64,000 nt of DNA from Pelobates cultripes (taxonomy: Eukaryota > Chordata > Amphibia > Anura > Pelobatidae), in contig OW240920.1 of NCBI GenBank assembly GCA_933207985.1, positions 126,976,180 to 127,040,179 on the forward strand. Direction: 5' to 3'. The stretch's first letter is position 1. Each line of letters starts with the position of its first letter. Below are positions 1 to 31,694 of the stretch, in pieces. Below the pieces are notes generated by a model. That model searched no databases. It worked only from the letters and a program-made list of their open reading frames with translations, and was not told the origin of the DNA. The position numbers and the translations under genes were made by a program.

Positions 1-33
1 GCTGGCGCCGGTCGGCAGCAATACAGAGTAGGC

Positions 34-462
34 GTGTGTGTGTGTGTATGTATTCAGTATTCTGTGTGCAGACTGTGTATGTATTCAGCAGTCTGTGTGT
101 ACTTGGCATTTTGTGTGTGTGTGTGTGTATATTCAACAGTCTGTATGTGTTTTCAGCAGTGTGTGTATTCAGAATTCTGTATGTACTCTGCAGTCTGTGT
201 GTATTCAGCAGTTTGTGTGTATTCAGCAGTCTGTGTTCAGCGGACTGTGTGTACATATTCAGCAGTCTGTGTGTATGTTTGTGTGTGCATTCAGCGGACT
301 GTGTGCATGCATTCAGCGGACTGTGTGCATGCATTCAGCGGACTGTGTGCATGCATTCAGCGGACTGTGTGCATGTATTCAGCAGTCTGTCTGTGTGTGT
401 GTATTCAGCAGTCTGTGTGTGTGTCGGTGTGTGTATGTATTCAGCAGTCTGTGAGATACTAA
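34..462. repeat. TG-rich minisatellite, about 20-22 bp units
   Basis: Tandem, imperfect units of the form TGTGTGTATTCAGCAGTC alternate with a 22-bp variant containing CATTCAGCGGACTGTGTGCATG, which is repeated almost exactly around 290-375. All three forward frames stay open through the array because the units lack stops; these frames are low-complexity artefacts, not genes. Confidence 0.9.
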
Positions 463-1140
463 TAAATATAAGCTTCATTTTATCTATTATTTATATCATT
501 ATTTAAAATTTGTATAATTGAACTTTCTGTTGTTCTTCTTTTAAAACAAAAGATGTTAATTAGTTTGGACAACTGTACGAGTTGTTTTTTTCGAAACTTA
601 AACCTAAGTATTTAGGTTTAATTGCCGTGTTGGCACTTTGAGGGAAAAAAAGTTGGCATTTATTGTGGTTTGGGCACTCGGGCTCAAAAAGGTTCGCCAT
701 CACAGCTATAGGCTGTCCCCTCACTTACCTGATCTGTAAGTGGATCCCCCCCCCATCTCTCACTTGCCTGATCTATAGGCTGCACCCCCATGCCTCACTT
801 CCCTGATCTTCACACACAGCACCACCTACTGTGCAGTCTGTTTTTAATCTCACACGAAAAATAGCAGAACAAGCTGAAAAAATCTCTTGACTATTCTCTC
901 CCCCCCCTGTGCGGACACCCATTATGGGAGGTACACCCAGAGAGTGTAACAACTGGAATGGGAGGTACACCCAGAGAGTGTAACGACTGAAATGGGAGGT
1001 AGGGGACCCCTGGAGAGTATAGTGACTGGAATGGGAGGTAAAGGACACCCATAGGGAAAAGTGACTGAATAGGGAAACTAATGAATACATTCATGGTTAT
1101 TGAGAAGATCTAATATAACTGAATTTTTTTTCCTTCCCAG
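463..1140. other. Intron of the Rab7-like gene (partial)
   Basis: No coding exon is seen. Positions about 625-700 (ending GGTTCGCCATCAC) resemble the end of a hAT-type MITE. A short tandem repeat follows at 925-1,075. The stretch ends with a pyrimidine tract and CAG directly before the exon at 1,141. Confidence 0.55.
925..1075. repeat. Short tandem repeat, 34-39 bp units, about 4 copies
   Basis: Each unit begins GGGAGGTA and ends with a GTGACTGGAAT-like segment. The first two copies are 34 bp and nearly identical; the third has a 5-bp insertion and the fourth is degenerate. Confidence 0.75.
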
Positions 1141-3620
1141 GGTGGGGAAATCTGCACTGATGAACCAGTATGTGAATAGTCGTTTTAGTAATCATTACAG
1201 AGCAACTATAGGTGCAGACTTTTTCACCAAAGAAGTGCGAATAGGTGAAAAGCTGGTGACCATACAGGTACGTGTGGCTGGTTCTATGCAAATTTCTCTT
1301 ATTTTCTTACTTGCGTTGTGTCCAAAGCAAGGATTGGCAAAGCCAAAAAAAAAATCAATCTAAACTGACGCATTTAGCAGATCAGTTTTCTAAATAAATA
1401 TTTTAAATTCAGCCTTGCTATACTGATACTTTGGATTTATTTATTCTAAACACACACACACTCGCACTCACACTCTCTCACACACTCTATATAGCAGCAG
1501 TGACCAAGATCTCTAATACCACCTCCTTCTTGGCACTCTGTTTATAAAACTGGGCAGAGCTACAAGATGGAGACACAAACATACCTCCTAACATTTCAAG
1601 CAGACAAAGGGGGGCACTTTCATTTTAGGGGTGTTAATGGGGCTGTGGCCAGGGGCCGTGCTGTTCTGGGAAATATTAAGTGGCTACAAAACAAAAACAA
1701 TGTATCTTATTTATACAGATGGATTCTAAACACATTTATTGTAGTTTAAAGACACATTACTGGGAGTTATTGCTGTAGAGCTCTGTTACACACTCAGACA
1801 CAAACAATATGGAACTCATAGAAAAGAGGGGCCTTAGGATAGAAAATTAGAACAATTGGATTTGTGACCAAAATAAAGACTGCCCATACTAAATAAGGAC
1901 ACTTGGGAGGTATGTTTAAATCCTCTGCTAAGCCGCTAAACACTGTACACCAATTCTTCCCAACTTGCCAAAGAGGTGGGTATTGATATGTTCAACCTAT
2001 TAATTTGGCATCCTATTATAAACACTCATTGCAATAATACGTTAACCTAGATTCGTAACCAAGCTAAGGTCATTTTTGGTCCTTCCTTGCAGATTTGGGA
2101 TACAGCCGGCACAGAACGCTTTCAGTCACTAGGGGCAGCACTGTACAGGGGAACAGACTGTTGTTTATTAGTGTTTGATATCACATCACCTACTTCATTC
2201 CAAGCCCTGGAGACTTGGCACAAAGAATTCCTGGTGCAAGCGGAGCCTGCGGATCCTGACGGATTCCCTTTTGTTGTTATTGCCAACAAGACAGACTTAC
2301 AAGAACGTCAGGTATGGTGATTTCTTTCCCATGTACTATATAGGAATTCATTCTGGCTGTTTGTAAACCTGTGTGGTGGACAGTATTGGCCATAATATGA
2401 CTAACCTCAGGGTTCCAAACTTACTGTCTCTGTATAATCCTATCTCATTGTCCTTGTTCCTTTTTAGGTGTTTCGACGCCAGGCCCAGGAGTGGTGTAAT
2501 GTTTACAAAGCTGAATATTTCGAAGTCAGTGCCAAGGAAGCATTAAACGTGGATGAAGCGTTCCTGTGTGCCACCAGACTAGGATTGGAAAATGTATGTT
2601 TGGAAAGATGGGGGGAGACATTGATTGACACTGTATATAAATTCTCTGCTTATGGGTGTAGGGTCCTGAAAGCTAGCTTAGAGTTAATAGGGTGCAATGC
2701 TGGAATATTAGTACGCAGGAAAAACAAAAATACCTGCTGCAGTTTTTCGTTGCAGGCTCTCTTCCTGATACCAATTTGGAAGGAATAGGGAAGTGGTTTT
2801 TATTTATATATAAATGTCCAATCATCCCAAACATAAATTTGAACCTAAAACTACAGGAGATGAACATCAGAACTTGGCTGTTAAGAGTCTCAAAAAGAAA
2901 TGTATACAACAGATCATATAATATGGATGAATTAAAATACTTTATTCTATCTTCTCAATAACACATCTTCTCTTGACATATTTCTCATCTTTTTGTTGTT
3001 CAGCACGATTCCACAGTAGTTTCTATCCCCCAGTAGTCCATCGTTCATTCCATGTCCATCATAGCTACATCTAGTTTGTCTACCCCTTTACTTGTCTCTC
3101 TATCTACCCACACACATATTACGATTTCTATACCTCTTGAAAAGGACACCAAACTCTTCATCTGTAGATACTTAATCGATTAGAATTCGGGAGATTGAAA
3201 GCAAATATTGATTGCAAAGGATTTTTACAAAAAGAAATGCTTTCACATTCATCTTAAAACCCTTTAATTTCTCAGGAAAGCACTGCACTTCCCTCACCAT
3301 ACATTTTTTTTTTTAAAAAGTGAAATGTTTACCCAACGCACTGTAATATCTATTTCTAAATTGCGGTAATCCCAGTTTTGTACTTTCATTAGATTTCTGT
3401 AACATCCACATCAAAAAAATATAAAATTCTTTCATAACATGTCCTCCTGAAGCTGTTTACCCCTAGACAATCATCCGTTTAATGGTAGCTTACACATCTT
3501 TCTGCCTTTTTTTTTTTTTTTTTTTTTAACTCACAGCAGCGGGAACCGAACAATATGCAGAATTCTTTACTTCTATCAACAAAAGAAGACACTAAACCTA
3601 AAGGCAGATGTGATTGTTGA
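1141..3620 (+). CDS. Rab7-like small GTPase, 3' four exons (5' exon outside window)
   Basis: Rab-family GTPase closest to RAB7A, expected to act on late endosome/lysosome membranes. Exons: 1141-1267 (enters mid-codon), 2093-2311, 2468-2593 and 3537-3620; all junctions are GT-AG and in phase. Visible motifs in order: P-loop end VGKS; switch I and the Rab7 signature [13 protein letters not shown]3 motif DTAGTERF; G4 motif NKTD; G5 motif SAK; then a tail ending RCDC-stop, a CXC geranylgeranylation motif. The visible part is about 184 residues, so with one short first exon the total matches the roughly 207 residues of Rab7. Odd point: switch II has Thr where nearly all Rabs have the catalytic Gln (Gln67 of Rab7). 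The Cys-rich tail and the missing Gln suggest a diverged Rab7 paralogue rather than RAB7A or RAB7B. The gene is convergent with HCFC1. Confidence 0.88.
1268..2092 (+). other. Intron of the Rab7-like gene
   Basis: Contains a CA/CT microsatellite at about 1,449-1,490. Nothing else is recognisable. It ends with a pyrimidine-rich tract and GCAG before the exon encoding the G3 motif. Confidence 0.7.
2594..3536 (+). other. Last intron of the Rab7-like gene
   Basis: AT-rich, with a long T run just upstream of a tandem acceptor (ACAGCAG, 3,533-3,539). Splicing can occur after 3,536 or after 3,539, adding or dropping one Gln codon at the start of the C-terminal exon. No repeat family was recognised. 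Confidence 0.7.
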
Positions 3621-3770
3621 ACATGGTACAGTGCACCCATCACGGCAGATTAAAATAGCTAGTTATGTCAATTTACATTATATAGGAGAATGTAGGACTG
3701 GACTTTTGGACACTTGTATCACTATGTTATTGTACATATTCACGAGGTGATCTGGCTATGGAATCTATTT

Positions 3771-3776
3771 AATAAA
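3771..3776 (+). terminator. Polyadenylation signal AATAAA of the Rab7-like gene
   Basis: AATAAA about 150 bases after the stop codon at 3,618-3,620. A second AATAAA at 3,882-3,887 is followed by a T-rich stretch and may be the main or an alternative site. Confidence 0.55.
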
Positions 3777-3887
3777 TGTTGCTAAAGCAAGAAGACATTC
3801 CAAGTGGAAGACAAAAGCACCTTCATGATACGTATCTGCACAAAATAATGAAGAAAGGGTTTGGGAATGTCACAAATTTTCAATAAA

Positions 3888-4788
3888 TGTTTTTTTTTCC
3901 CATGCCTGGGCATCCACTTAATGCATTTCCCTCATGACGTCTAAGATTTTAGAGTACAGTTGGTGCATCAGAAATTATGAAGGTACGTGACCTGGAATAG
4001 TGGGATGCCAAACACTTGTTAATGTACCTGTTTAATCAGGAGAGAATTTTTATTAAATGCCTCTGACTGCCACCACAGCTATTAGTTTTAAAGAGGCCAC
4101 ACGAACAGTCATTAGAAAGAAGTTGTGGTGCAAGAGGGTCCCAGATACCAGCTTACTCAAAGGCTTCAACCAGGAAGCATAGGACAGGGCACAATTGATA
4201 GGCTGAGAGCATCCCCCATTCACAAAATGGAATTGCTACATAGCAAGGACATTTAATATATCCTAAACATCCCAAAGCTGTTTACATTGGTTTATATACT
4301 GACCATACTCCCAGTGAAAAATTCACAAATACATGGAATCCTAGCGCGTTTTAGGATGTATGGGGGTATATATAGATCACACAGCACAGAAAAACCTGAT
4401 CAGTTTATGAAAACCGTATTTAAAAATTGCATGACGTGTCTGTGTTAATATTTACCAAGTCAGGAAATAAATATTGGAACAAGAGATTCATTGTTTTGGT
4501 CTGCACAGAGGCCTTTGTCAAGCTTAGGCTTCACAATGGCCTCTGCACAGGCCAACACGTTGCATTTCTTATTCCAATAAATCTGCTTGAACATAGAGCC
4601 GGTGTGCCCCAGACCATACTTGTTTCCAGAGTTGGTGTGCAAGGGTGAACCAGCCCCAAGGCCAGAGTACCTAAATCTGTACATAAGTGTGGTTTCCTTC
4701 CCTTGTGTGGATAGTATTAATCTTTACTTGATTTGACATTTAAGGATTCTGTGAAGGATTAAAGTAACTGGGGTGGTGACATGCCAGC
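3888..4788. other. Intergenic region between convergent Rab7-like gene and HCFC1
   Basis: No exon is seen. It contains the palindromic repeat at 4,470-4,582. It is bounded by the last AATAAA of the Rab7-like gene and by a candidate HCFC1 poly(A) signal at 4,789-4,794 on the other strand. Confidence 0.5.
4470..4582. repeat. Palindromic (foldback) repeat, possibly of Penelope-like origin
   Basis: Two arms of about 55-60 bases, roughly 75% matching, face each other with almost no spacer around AAGCTTAGGCTT (4,519-4,532). Each arm read outwards contains an AAGGCC...GGCC mini-stem, an AACGTTG-like stretch and AATAAAT. These are the same elements as in the hammerhead-like repeat at 50,854-51,021. 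The family assignment is inference. Confidence 0.6.
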
Positions 4789-4794
4789 TTTATT
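4789..4794 (-). terminator. HCFC1: Candidate HCFC1 polyadenylation signal
   Basis: TTTATT on the + strand, AATAAA on the - strand, in the context CAAATAAAGCTGG. It would give a 3' UTR of about 3.4 kb. Other AATAAA hexamers on the - strand (near 5,362 and 7,822) would give shorter ones; sequence alone does not decide. Confidence 0.35.
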
Positions 4795-7700
4795 TGCAGA
4801 GACCCAGGGGTAAAGCTCGTAGAGTTCTAAGAGCTCCCTTACAGGCATATTTTGTGATAAAGCAATGCAAACTGGTAACATGTCTTTATACAATTTGGAA
4901 ATAACATTTGCAATTCAAAAAGCTCATTTGAAAAGTAATTTAAAGAAAAGAAAGACCGAAGTAAGCGAATGCTTTTTTGTATTTACATTTGTACAGTACC
5001 TATGAAAGTGTGGAAGAAGAAAAGTTTGTATCCAATTGCTAAAGATACCATAATGCATTATCTTAAAATGAGAAAATAGAAACCACAACACTTCAAAAAA
5101 TGTCTTTAATTGTTCAAAATAGCACAAAAACGACAGATAGCACTATTGTAATATTGGATTCACTTGGATAACTCCTCTACAATGGAAGTAATAGCTTTTC
5201 TTCTCAAAGAAAAAAAGGCGGGTGAGGTTTTAGCAGGAAATTCTAGGCGGTAACACACAGTAACACTATAATACAAAACAAAATGGCAGCTGGAATTGTA
5301 CGCAGGAGATGCAGATGGCATTCCCACTCTCTGCCACTGCCTCTTCCAAAAAGCTGCCAGATTTATTTTTTTAAACAAAGCTGCAATTGCTTCTTGAGGG
5401 AAAGAAAACTATGTGAAGATAATTTCCTCTGTTTTGTGTTTGGGGGGGGACACAATTAGTAAGAAAAAGACTAACATTATTAGCCTCTTATCTTTCTCCC
5501 TTCACATAACAAAAATTGTAGATCTCACATCTGATTCGCTGCTGCCTCAATACCCACATTTGAGGGTTGGAACTCCACTTATTGAAAAACACACGCAGTC
5601 TGGGAACAATTAAACTGACAATTCATAGAATTGCCAGATGCCTTTCTTTACTGCGCACACAGCTCTCGAAAGCCCCGACCGTGCAACTGCCCATCTTCCT
5701 CTGTTCATGCAATGTTCATAAAATACAAGGATTGAATCATCCCTTGCACTACTTCAATATCAGCCATTTAAGTCACAAGAGACTAAAGATATGACCCCTC
5801 TACTGATTAAGAAAAAGGAACTATACAAGTATTCCTTCCTTGCACCCCTTATTACAAAAAGCCAAAATACCACAAGGGCAAAATTTTGTGCCATGTGCGC
5901 AGAACCACCCCTTCCAAAAAAAAAACAAAAAAAAAACCACACACATTTGGAACCTACAAGAGATTAAAAATACAAGAGCAAAAGAGAAAGAAAAAACAAA
6001 CAAAAAATTATATATAATATATATACACATTTAATCAACTCAGCACAAGGATGGGTTGCATAAAAGTTAAACATTACTGAAATAACGTAAATCCTAAATG
6101 ATTTAAACTTATTTAATTTTTTAACTTGCTTTGCTTTTGTACAAAAAAAAAATCCTCATGCTTTAAGCTACTGCAGATTTTTTTTTTTACGCTTTTTACT
6201 TTTCTTATAAAGGTTTTTTGATTTTTTTTTTTACAAAAATTTTCCTCAACAGCTGATGTTCCTTTAGATACGCCAACTGCGTGTATATATATTTATATAT
6301 GTATATTTATATTTTACTTATGTATATGAATAGAAACTGCCAGTCTTCAGCCTTTCCGCACTACGGCCAGCAGAACGCGTTGCTGGTCATTTTTAAAAGT
6401 GGGAGGGGAAAGACTTACTTGGCAGGGTGACGAGTGGGATTGGTAGATATTTTACAAGGGTCACTGGCCCACATATCTGGCATGAGATGGCTTAAACCAG
6501 CAACAGGCAGATGTTTTTGTAGATAAAGAAAATAAAAATATGGGTAGGGAGGACACTCAGCTAAATATATATATTGCGTTGGACATGGGGCTAGGCCACT
6601 GCCTTAAGTGAGAAGAAACCCATCATAAAAAGGACTGCAATAAATTGATTTATACAAAGCTAAACAAAAAGTAAAGAAAGGCAAGCTAGCTTAATTAAAA
6701 AGAAAAGGGGGGAAACAAAGCACATTTTGTAGTTAAAGAGTACAAAAAGCAAGTATTTGTACTAAATATAACCTCTTGCTGGAAAGGCCTGCATCGCGAC
6801 AGAATGCATATCCTGTTGGGAGCAAATTGTTTCAAGCTAATGCATGCCATTTAATCAGTCAAGAAAAATAATATGATCAACACAAAAACTCGTGTTCTGC
6901 ACAGTAACCAAAAGGTTTTCCAGTAAATCTTGCGTATAGGGTGACATTTTTCTTTTGAAAGATTGATACTGGATGCGAACCTGTTCAGCACTAAGGAACA
7001 CTGTAGCTAATCACCTAGATGCTTGGAAAATTGTGATTTTGTATTCAAGGCATTTGGGCATTTTCCGCTTCTATTTCCATATGGTTATTCATTCTTTTTC
7101 GCAAAGAATTTTTTTTTTTTGTTGACAGATGCGAAACTAGAAAAAGTATCAGGTCAAGTGTTCTATGTATGTATGCTTTCACACATATATACAATTACAC
7201 ACATGCCTAGCGTTTCTAAAATCACTACTGATGAACTGATTTCCAACAGCTTCAAATAAACCCCCCTGCTTCTCCAGAACCTCTGTTCAGGCAGAGAAAA
7301 TATGCATCTGAATGTCAAGTCCACTATGCCAGCGTCTGCATTTGGACACAGGTCAGCACCACTAACAGAAGGAAGGGGGTAGGGCTGGATAATGAAGGCC
7401 TCGGGGTGTTTCCAGGCGAGGCAGTTACCCTTTTCACAAAGTATGGATTTGCTGTCCACAGAGAAGAAACCCTTAAAAGCAGCACGGGGAGAGAGATACT
7501 AAGAGCACAATTCATTCGTAGGCTACCCTACATTTAAATGTTTAAAACCTTTACAGCTCTGAAATCATACAATTGTAGGGCTGAAGTCCAAGTGCTTTTT
7601 GTTTTGTTTTTTGTTTTTTTGTTTTAATCAAAGAAAATGTATTTTCCCCCCCGAAAAAAACATTATCACCCTCTTATCTGTTTGTGAAAGGAAACAAAAT

Positions 7701-8168
7701 GCCAAGCAGGAGAGACCCAGTTGAATCTTCTATGCACCTCAGCAACAACGCAGAATTCTCAGGTCTATTTGCATGTCCAGTTTATAGTCCACAGTTCCTG
7801 ACCTGCATAACTTATTTAGGATTTATTGTTCCACCTGTTCATCTTTTTACTCCTGCACTTTAATATATATATATATAAAATAAAATAAAAAAAGCAGAAA
7901 AAATAAATCGGATCTTCTGGGGGGGTGGGAATGCCAACATAAGTGTAAAATGTGCTTTTCCCAAAGTTTATATTAAAAAATATAAAGGGGAGGAAAAAAA
8001 AGGAGATGGTTCAGTTTAGCCTTTCCCATCAACCCAAAGTGAGTGAGAACGGTAAAGCAAAGTGGGGCGGTGAAGATGATTGGGCACAGCAGGTTTCCTT
8101 AAAATGGATAGAAAGGAGTTAGCTGTAGGATGGTCTTTGTTTAGACTGGGCAGATGTGTCCATCTTGA
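4795..8168 (-). other. HCFC1: Probable HCFC1 3' untranslated region
   Basis: Starts directly after the HCFC1 stop codon. It is AT-rich with long A or T runs (about 5,917-6,020 and 6,170-6,240) and has no long reading frame, clear transposon or splice-compatible exon. The extent is uncertain because the poly(A) site is not proven. Confidence 0.45.
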
Positions 8169-28605
<20,437 letters not shown>

Positions 28606-28689
28606 CTGAAAAACAAAAAACAAATAGTTGGATTAACAGAAAAACAGGCAGGTGTATTGTACAGGTGCAACAAAAAAATAAATAAAAAC

Positions 28690-28962
28690 ATAAAATAAAA
28701 ACAAGAGAGACAGAGGGAAAGGGGAGACAGGAAAGGGGGGGGAGAGACACAGGGAAAGGGGGGAGGGAGAGAGATGGGGAGGAGGGAGAGACACAGGGAA
28801 AGTGGGGAGGGAGAGAGATGGGGAGGAGGGAGAGACACAGGGAAAGGGAGGAGGGAGAGAGATGGGGAGGAGGGAGAGACACCGGGAAAGGGGGTGAAAG
28901 AGGCAGAGGGGGAAGAGAGAGACAAAGAGGGAGAAATGAGAGAGAAACACAAGGGGAGGGGA
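28690..28962. repeat. Purine-rich minisatellite, 44-bp units
   Basis: Units of GGGAGAGACACAGGGAAAG plus GGGGAGGGAGAGAGATGGGG plus AGGA repeat about four times from 28,740 to about 28,890, then degrade into (GA)-rich DNA up to the N run. The + strand is almost pure purine. Confidence 0.9.
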
Positions 28963-29062
28963 NNNNNNNNNNNNNNNNNNNNNNNNNNNNNNNNNNNNNN
29001 NNNNNNNNNNNNNNNNNNNNNNNNNNNNNNNNNNNNNNNNNNNNNNNNNNNNNNNNNNNNNN
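28963..29062. other. Assembly gap, exactly 100 N
   Basis: A 100-base N run, commonly used as a placeholder for a gap of unknown size. It separates the last seen HCFC1 kelch exon from the truncated 3' end of a provirus. Reading frames that run across it are artefacts. Confidence 0.99.
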
Positions 29063-30448
29063 AGCTTCTTCTGGAGCAGGCACTTTTTTGCAATGTGAAG
29101 CGTGTATCCAGGAACTTTTTCCAGCTAGTTTAACTGACGTTGCTGTAATCAGGAGCACTTGATAAGGACCATCAAATCTCGGTTCTAGGGTGTGTTTCCT
29201 GAGGAACTTCTTAACCATAACCCAGTCACCAGGGAGCAGCTTGTGTGTACCTGTATTCGACTCAGGATCTGGAATAGAAGAAAACACTTGGGCATGTATC
29301 TTGGTCAGGGCATGAGAGAGTGCGGTCACATAGTCTACCATAGCATCTGACTGAATCTGAAGCTGCTGGGGAAAGTAACAACCCAACCTAGGTGCTGTAC
29401 CAAACAAAATCTCATAGGGTGATAGGCTGTATTTTCCCCTAGGTGTGTACCTTACACTAAACAATGCCAGTGGGAGACTCTCGGGCCAGGGCATGTTAGT
29501 TTCTTGTGACATCTTGAGCATTCTGGCTTTCAAAGTGCCATTCATGCGTTCTACCTTACCACTACTCTGTGGGTGATATGGTGTATGAAATGCAAGGGTC
29601 ACCCCCAGTGCTGACCAGACTTCCCGTGTTAGCGAGGCAGTGAAGGAGGTCCCCTGGTCACTTTCAATCACTTCTGGGACCCCATAGCGGCAAACAATTT
29701 CTGTCAGAAGATACTTGGCTGTAGTCCTCGCGGTGAGGTTAGTCACTGGGAAGGCCTCTGGCCATCCTGAAAATATGTCCACTATGACCAATGCATATTC
29801 ATAACGTCCACTTTTTGGCATCTGAATGTGATCAATCTGAATCCTCTGGAAGGGATATTGTGGCTTGGCTAGGTGATTAGGTGCAGTCTTTATAATCTTT
29901 CCAGGATTGCATTTAGCACATATAGTACAAGATTTACAGTAATTCTGTGTTAAGGTAGTGATGCCTGGTGCTTCAAAATATTTGTCAATCAATGAGTTCA
30001 TCAGATGTTTTGACAGGTGGGCTGGCCCATGAGCCCATTGGACCACCGCTGGATACATATTTCTGGGTAGGCAAAACTTGAGATTGATAGTGTAAACATC
30101 ATCACGGAGTATAGCTCCTTTGCTCTTCCAACTTTGTTTCTCCTGTGGAGTGGCAGCAGCTTGTTGTTCCTTCAGGAGTCTAAGATCTGTAGGTAATGTT
30201 TGCATAGTGTAGATAGGTAATGTATCTGCGGCCACTCTTCTGTCCACTTCCCATCTTTGCCGTGCCGCTTCCTTAGCTGCTTGATCCGCTAGGTGATTAC
30301 CACGTGCTTCTTCTGTGTCTAGTCTTCCATGGGCTTTTACTTTCAGAACTGCCACTTCTGCTGGAAGCTCCAATGCATCCATCAGCTCTGCAATGGCTGC
30401 CCCATTACTGGGGTACCAGTGGCCGTTAGAAATCCTCTGGTCTTCCAA
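29063..30448 (-). pseudogene. Endogenous retroviral RNase H end and integrase (broken)
   Basis: Begins within the last part of RNase H and runs into integrase: a zinc-binding Cys pair (CKSCTICAKC), the catalytic core start (IQIDHIQMPKSGRYEYALV) with its first Asp, a second Asp (ESDQGTSF) and a region with the downstream Glu (SSGKVERMNGTLK). The C-terminal domain follows (GPYQVLLITATSVKLAG) and ends close to the N run. It is in a different frame from the upstream part of pol. Confidence 0.88.
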
Positions 30449-31673
30449 ATTAGGCCAAAGTCATGTGCTACTCCCAGGGCATATCTTGAATCCGTATAAA
30501 TGTTGACACGTAACCCTTTAGACAATTTGCAGGCCGCAGTTAGGGCTGTCAATTCAGCTTCCTGAGCGGACTTAGTTGGTTGTAGGGCAGCTGCTTGCAA
30601 TACTTGGCATTCTGTGGTGACTGCATACCCAGTGTGATATTGTCCCTGTTCATCAGCAAATCTTGACCCATCCACAAATAGTGTTTGGTCCGGGTTGAGT
30701 AATGCAGCTTCGTAGACAGTTGGTAGGTGTGTAGTTTCCATTTTCATTTGTTCAAAACAATCATGAGGGATATCGAGGTCACAGTCTGTGGTGAGTGGAT
30801 CCTCACAGGCTTCTGTGTGGTACCTGGGGTACCCAGCTGTACAGTAATTAATAGTCTTTTTATTGACCCCCGTAGCAGTCAGTTGTTCTGGGGTCATTTG
30901 ACTCCAGGTTTTGGCCATCGGGCCTAGATCTTTCCACGAGATGTCGGGGGGTCTGGTGACGGATATGTGTGGGATCGATGTTCCCCAATGGTGATAGAGA
31001 TGTGTCACACTCTCTGGGAGGTGGACCAAGATGAGCATGGTACCTGTGAGGTCCCAAAACAAGTAAGTCAGGGTAATTTGGATTTCTTTAAGTTGGAACA
31101 CTTCTTTCTCATAGTTCATATCAGGGCCTGGTTCATCCCTAACCCACAAGGTACAGTGAGGTAGGGCCACTGATTGTTCATCATGTGGAGGTGCAAGTGT
31201 AGGTAGTTGCAGATCTGTTAGAACTTCCGGGTTGATATCCAGGCTATACCAGTGGTACACAATTCCCCCCTTGGGAAGTGGCAGAAGAGTGGCAGGATTC
31301 AGGGTAAGGCATCTCTGGAGTTTCACATTGTCAGGTAAAAGCAATGAGGTTTGCAGGCGGAGGTGGCGTTGGGAGGAAAGGTGCTTAGGTGCTTAGGTTG
31401 GACTTGTTGCAGGATAGCAGTAATGTCATGGGGGGCCAACACTGTGAGGTGATGGCCTAGAACAAAGTCATTAGTCTTATCCAGGACGGCACTGGCGGCA
31501 AACACAGCCCGGAGGCAAGAGGGGCTGCCCCTTGCAACAGGGTCAAGCATGCAGGAAAAGTAGCCAATAGGCCGTTGTCTGGACCCATGTTTCTGAGTAA
31601 GGACTCCGGAAGCATGTCCTGATCTCTCAGAGACAAACAAATTGAAAGAGAGTTGGTAGTTGGGTAGGCCCAA
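30382..31673 (-). pseudogene. Endogenous retroviral RT connection and RNase H region (broken)
   Basis: Two frame-shifted segments. 31,673-31,323 continues the RT thumb/connection after an in-frame UGA. 31,344-30,382 carries RNase H signatures LFVDGSRF, then AQEAELTALTAA and IYTDSRYALGV, which supply the catalytic Asp/Glu/Asp residues. A frame change near 31,330 and another near 30,400 disrupt it. Confidence 0.82.
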
Positions 31674-31694
31674 AGCAGGTGCAGAAGCAATAGC

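Noticed and set aside
34..506. Three overlapping + strand frames of 138-156 codons
   Set aside because: All three frames are open only because the TG-rich minisatellite lacks stop codons; composition is Cys/Val/Tyr repeats in every frame.
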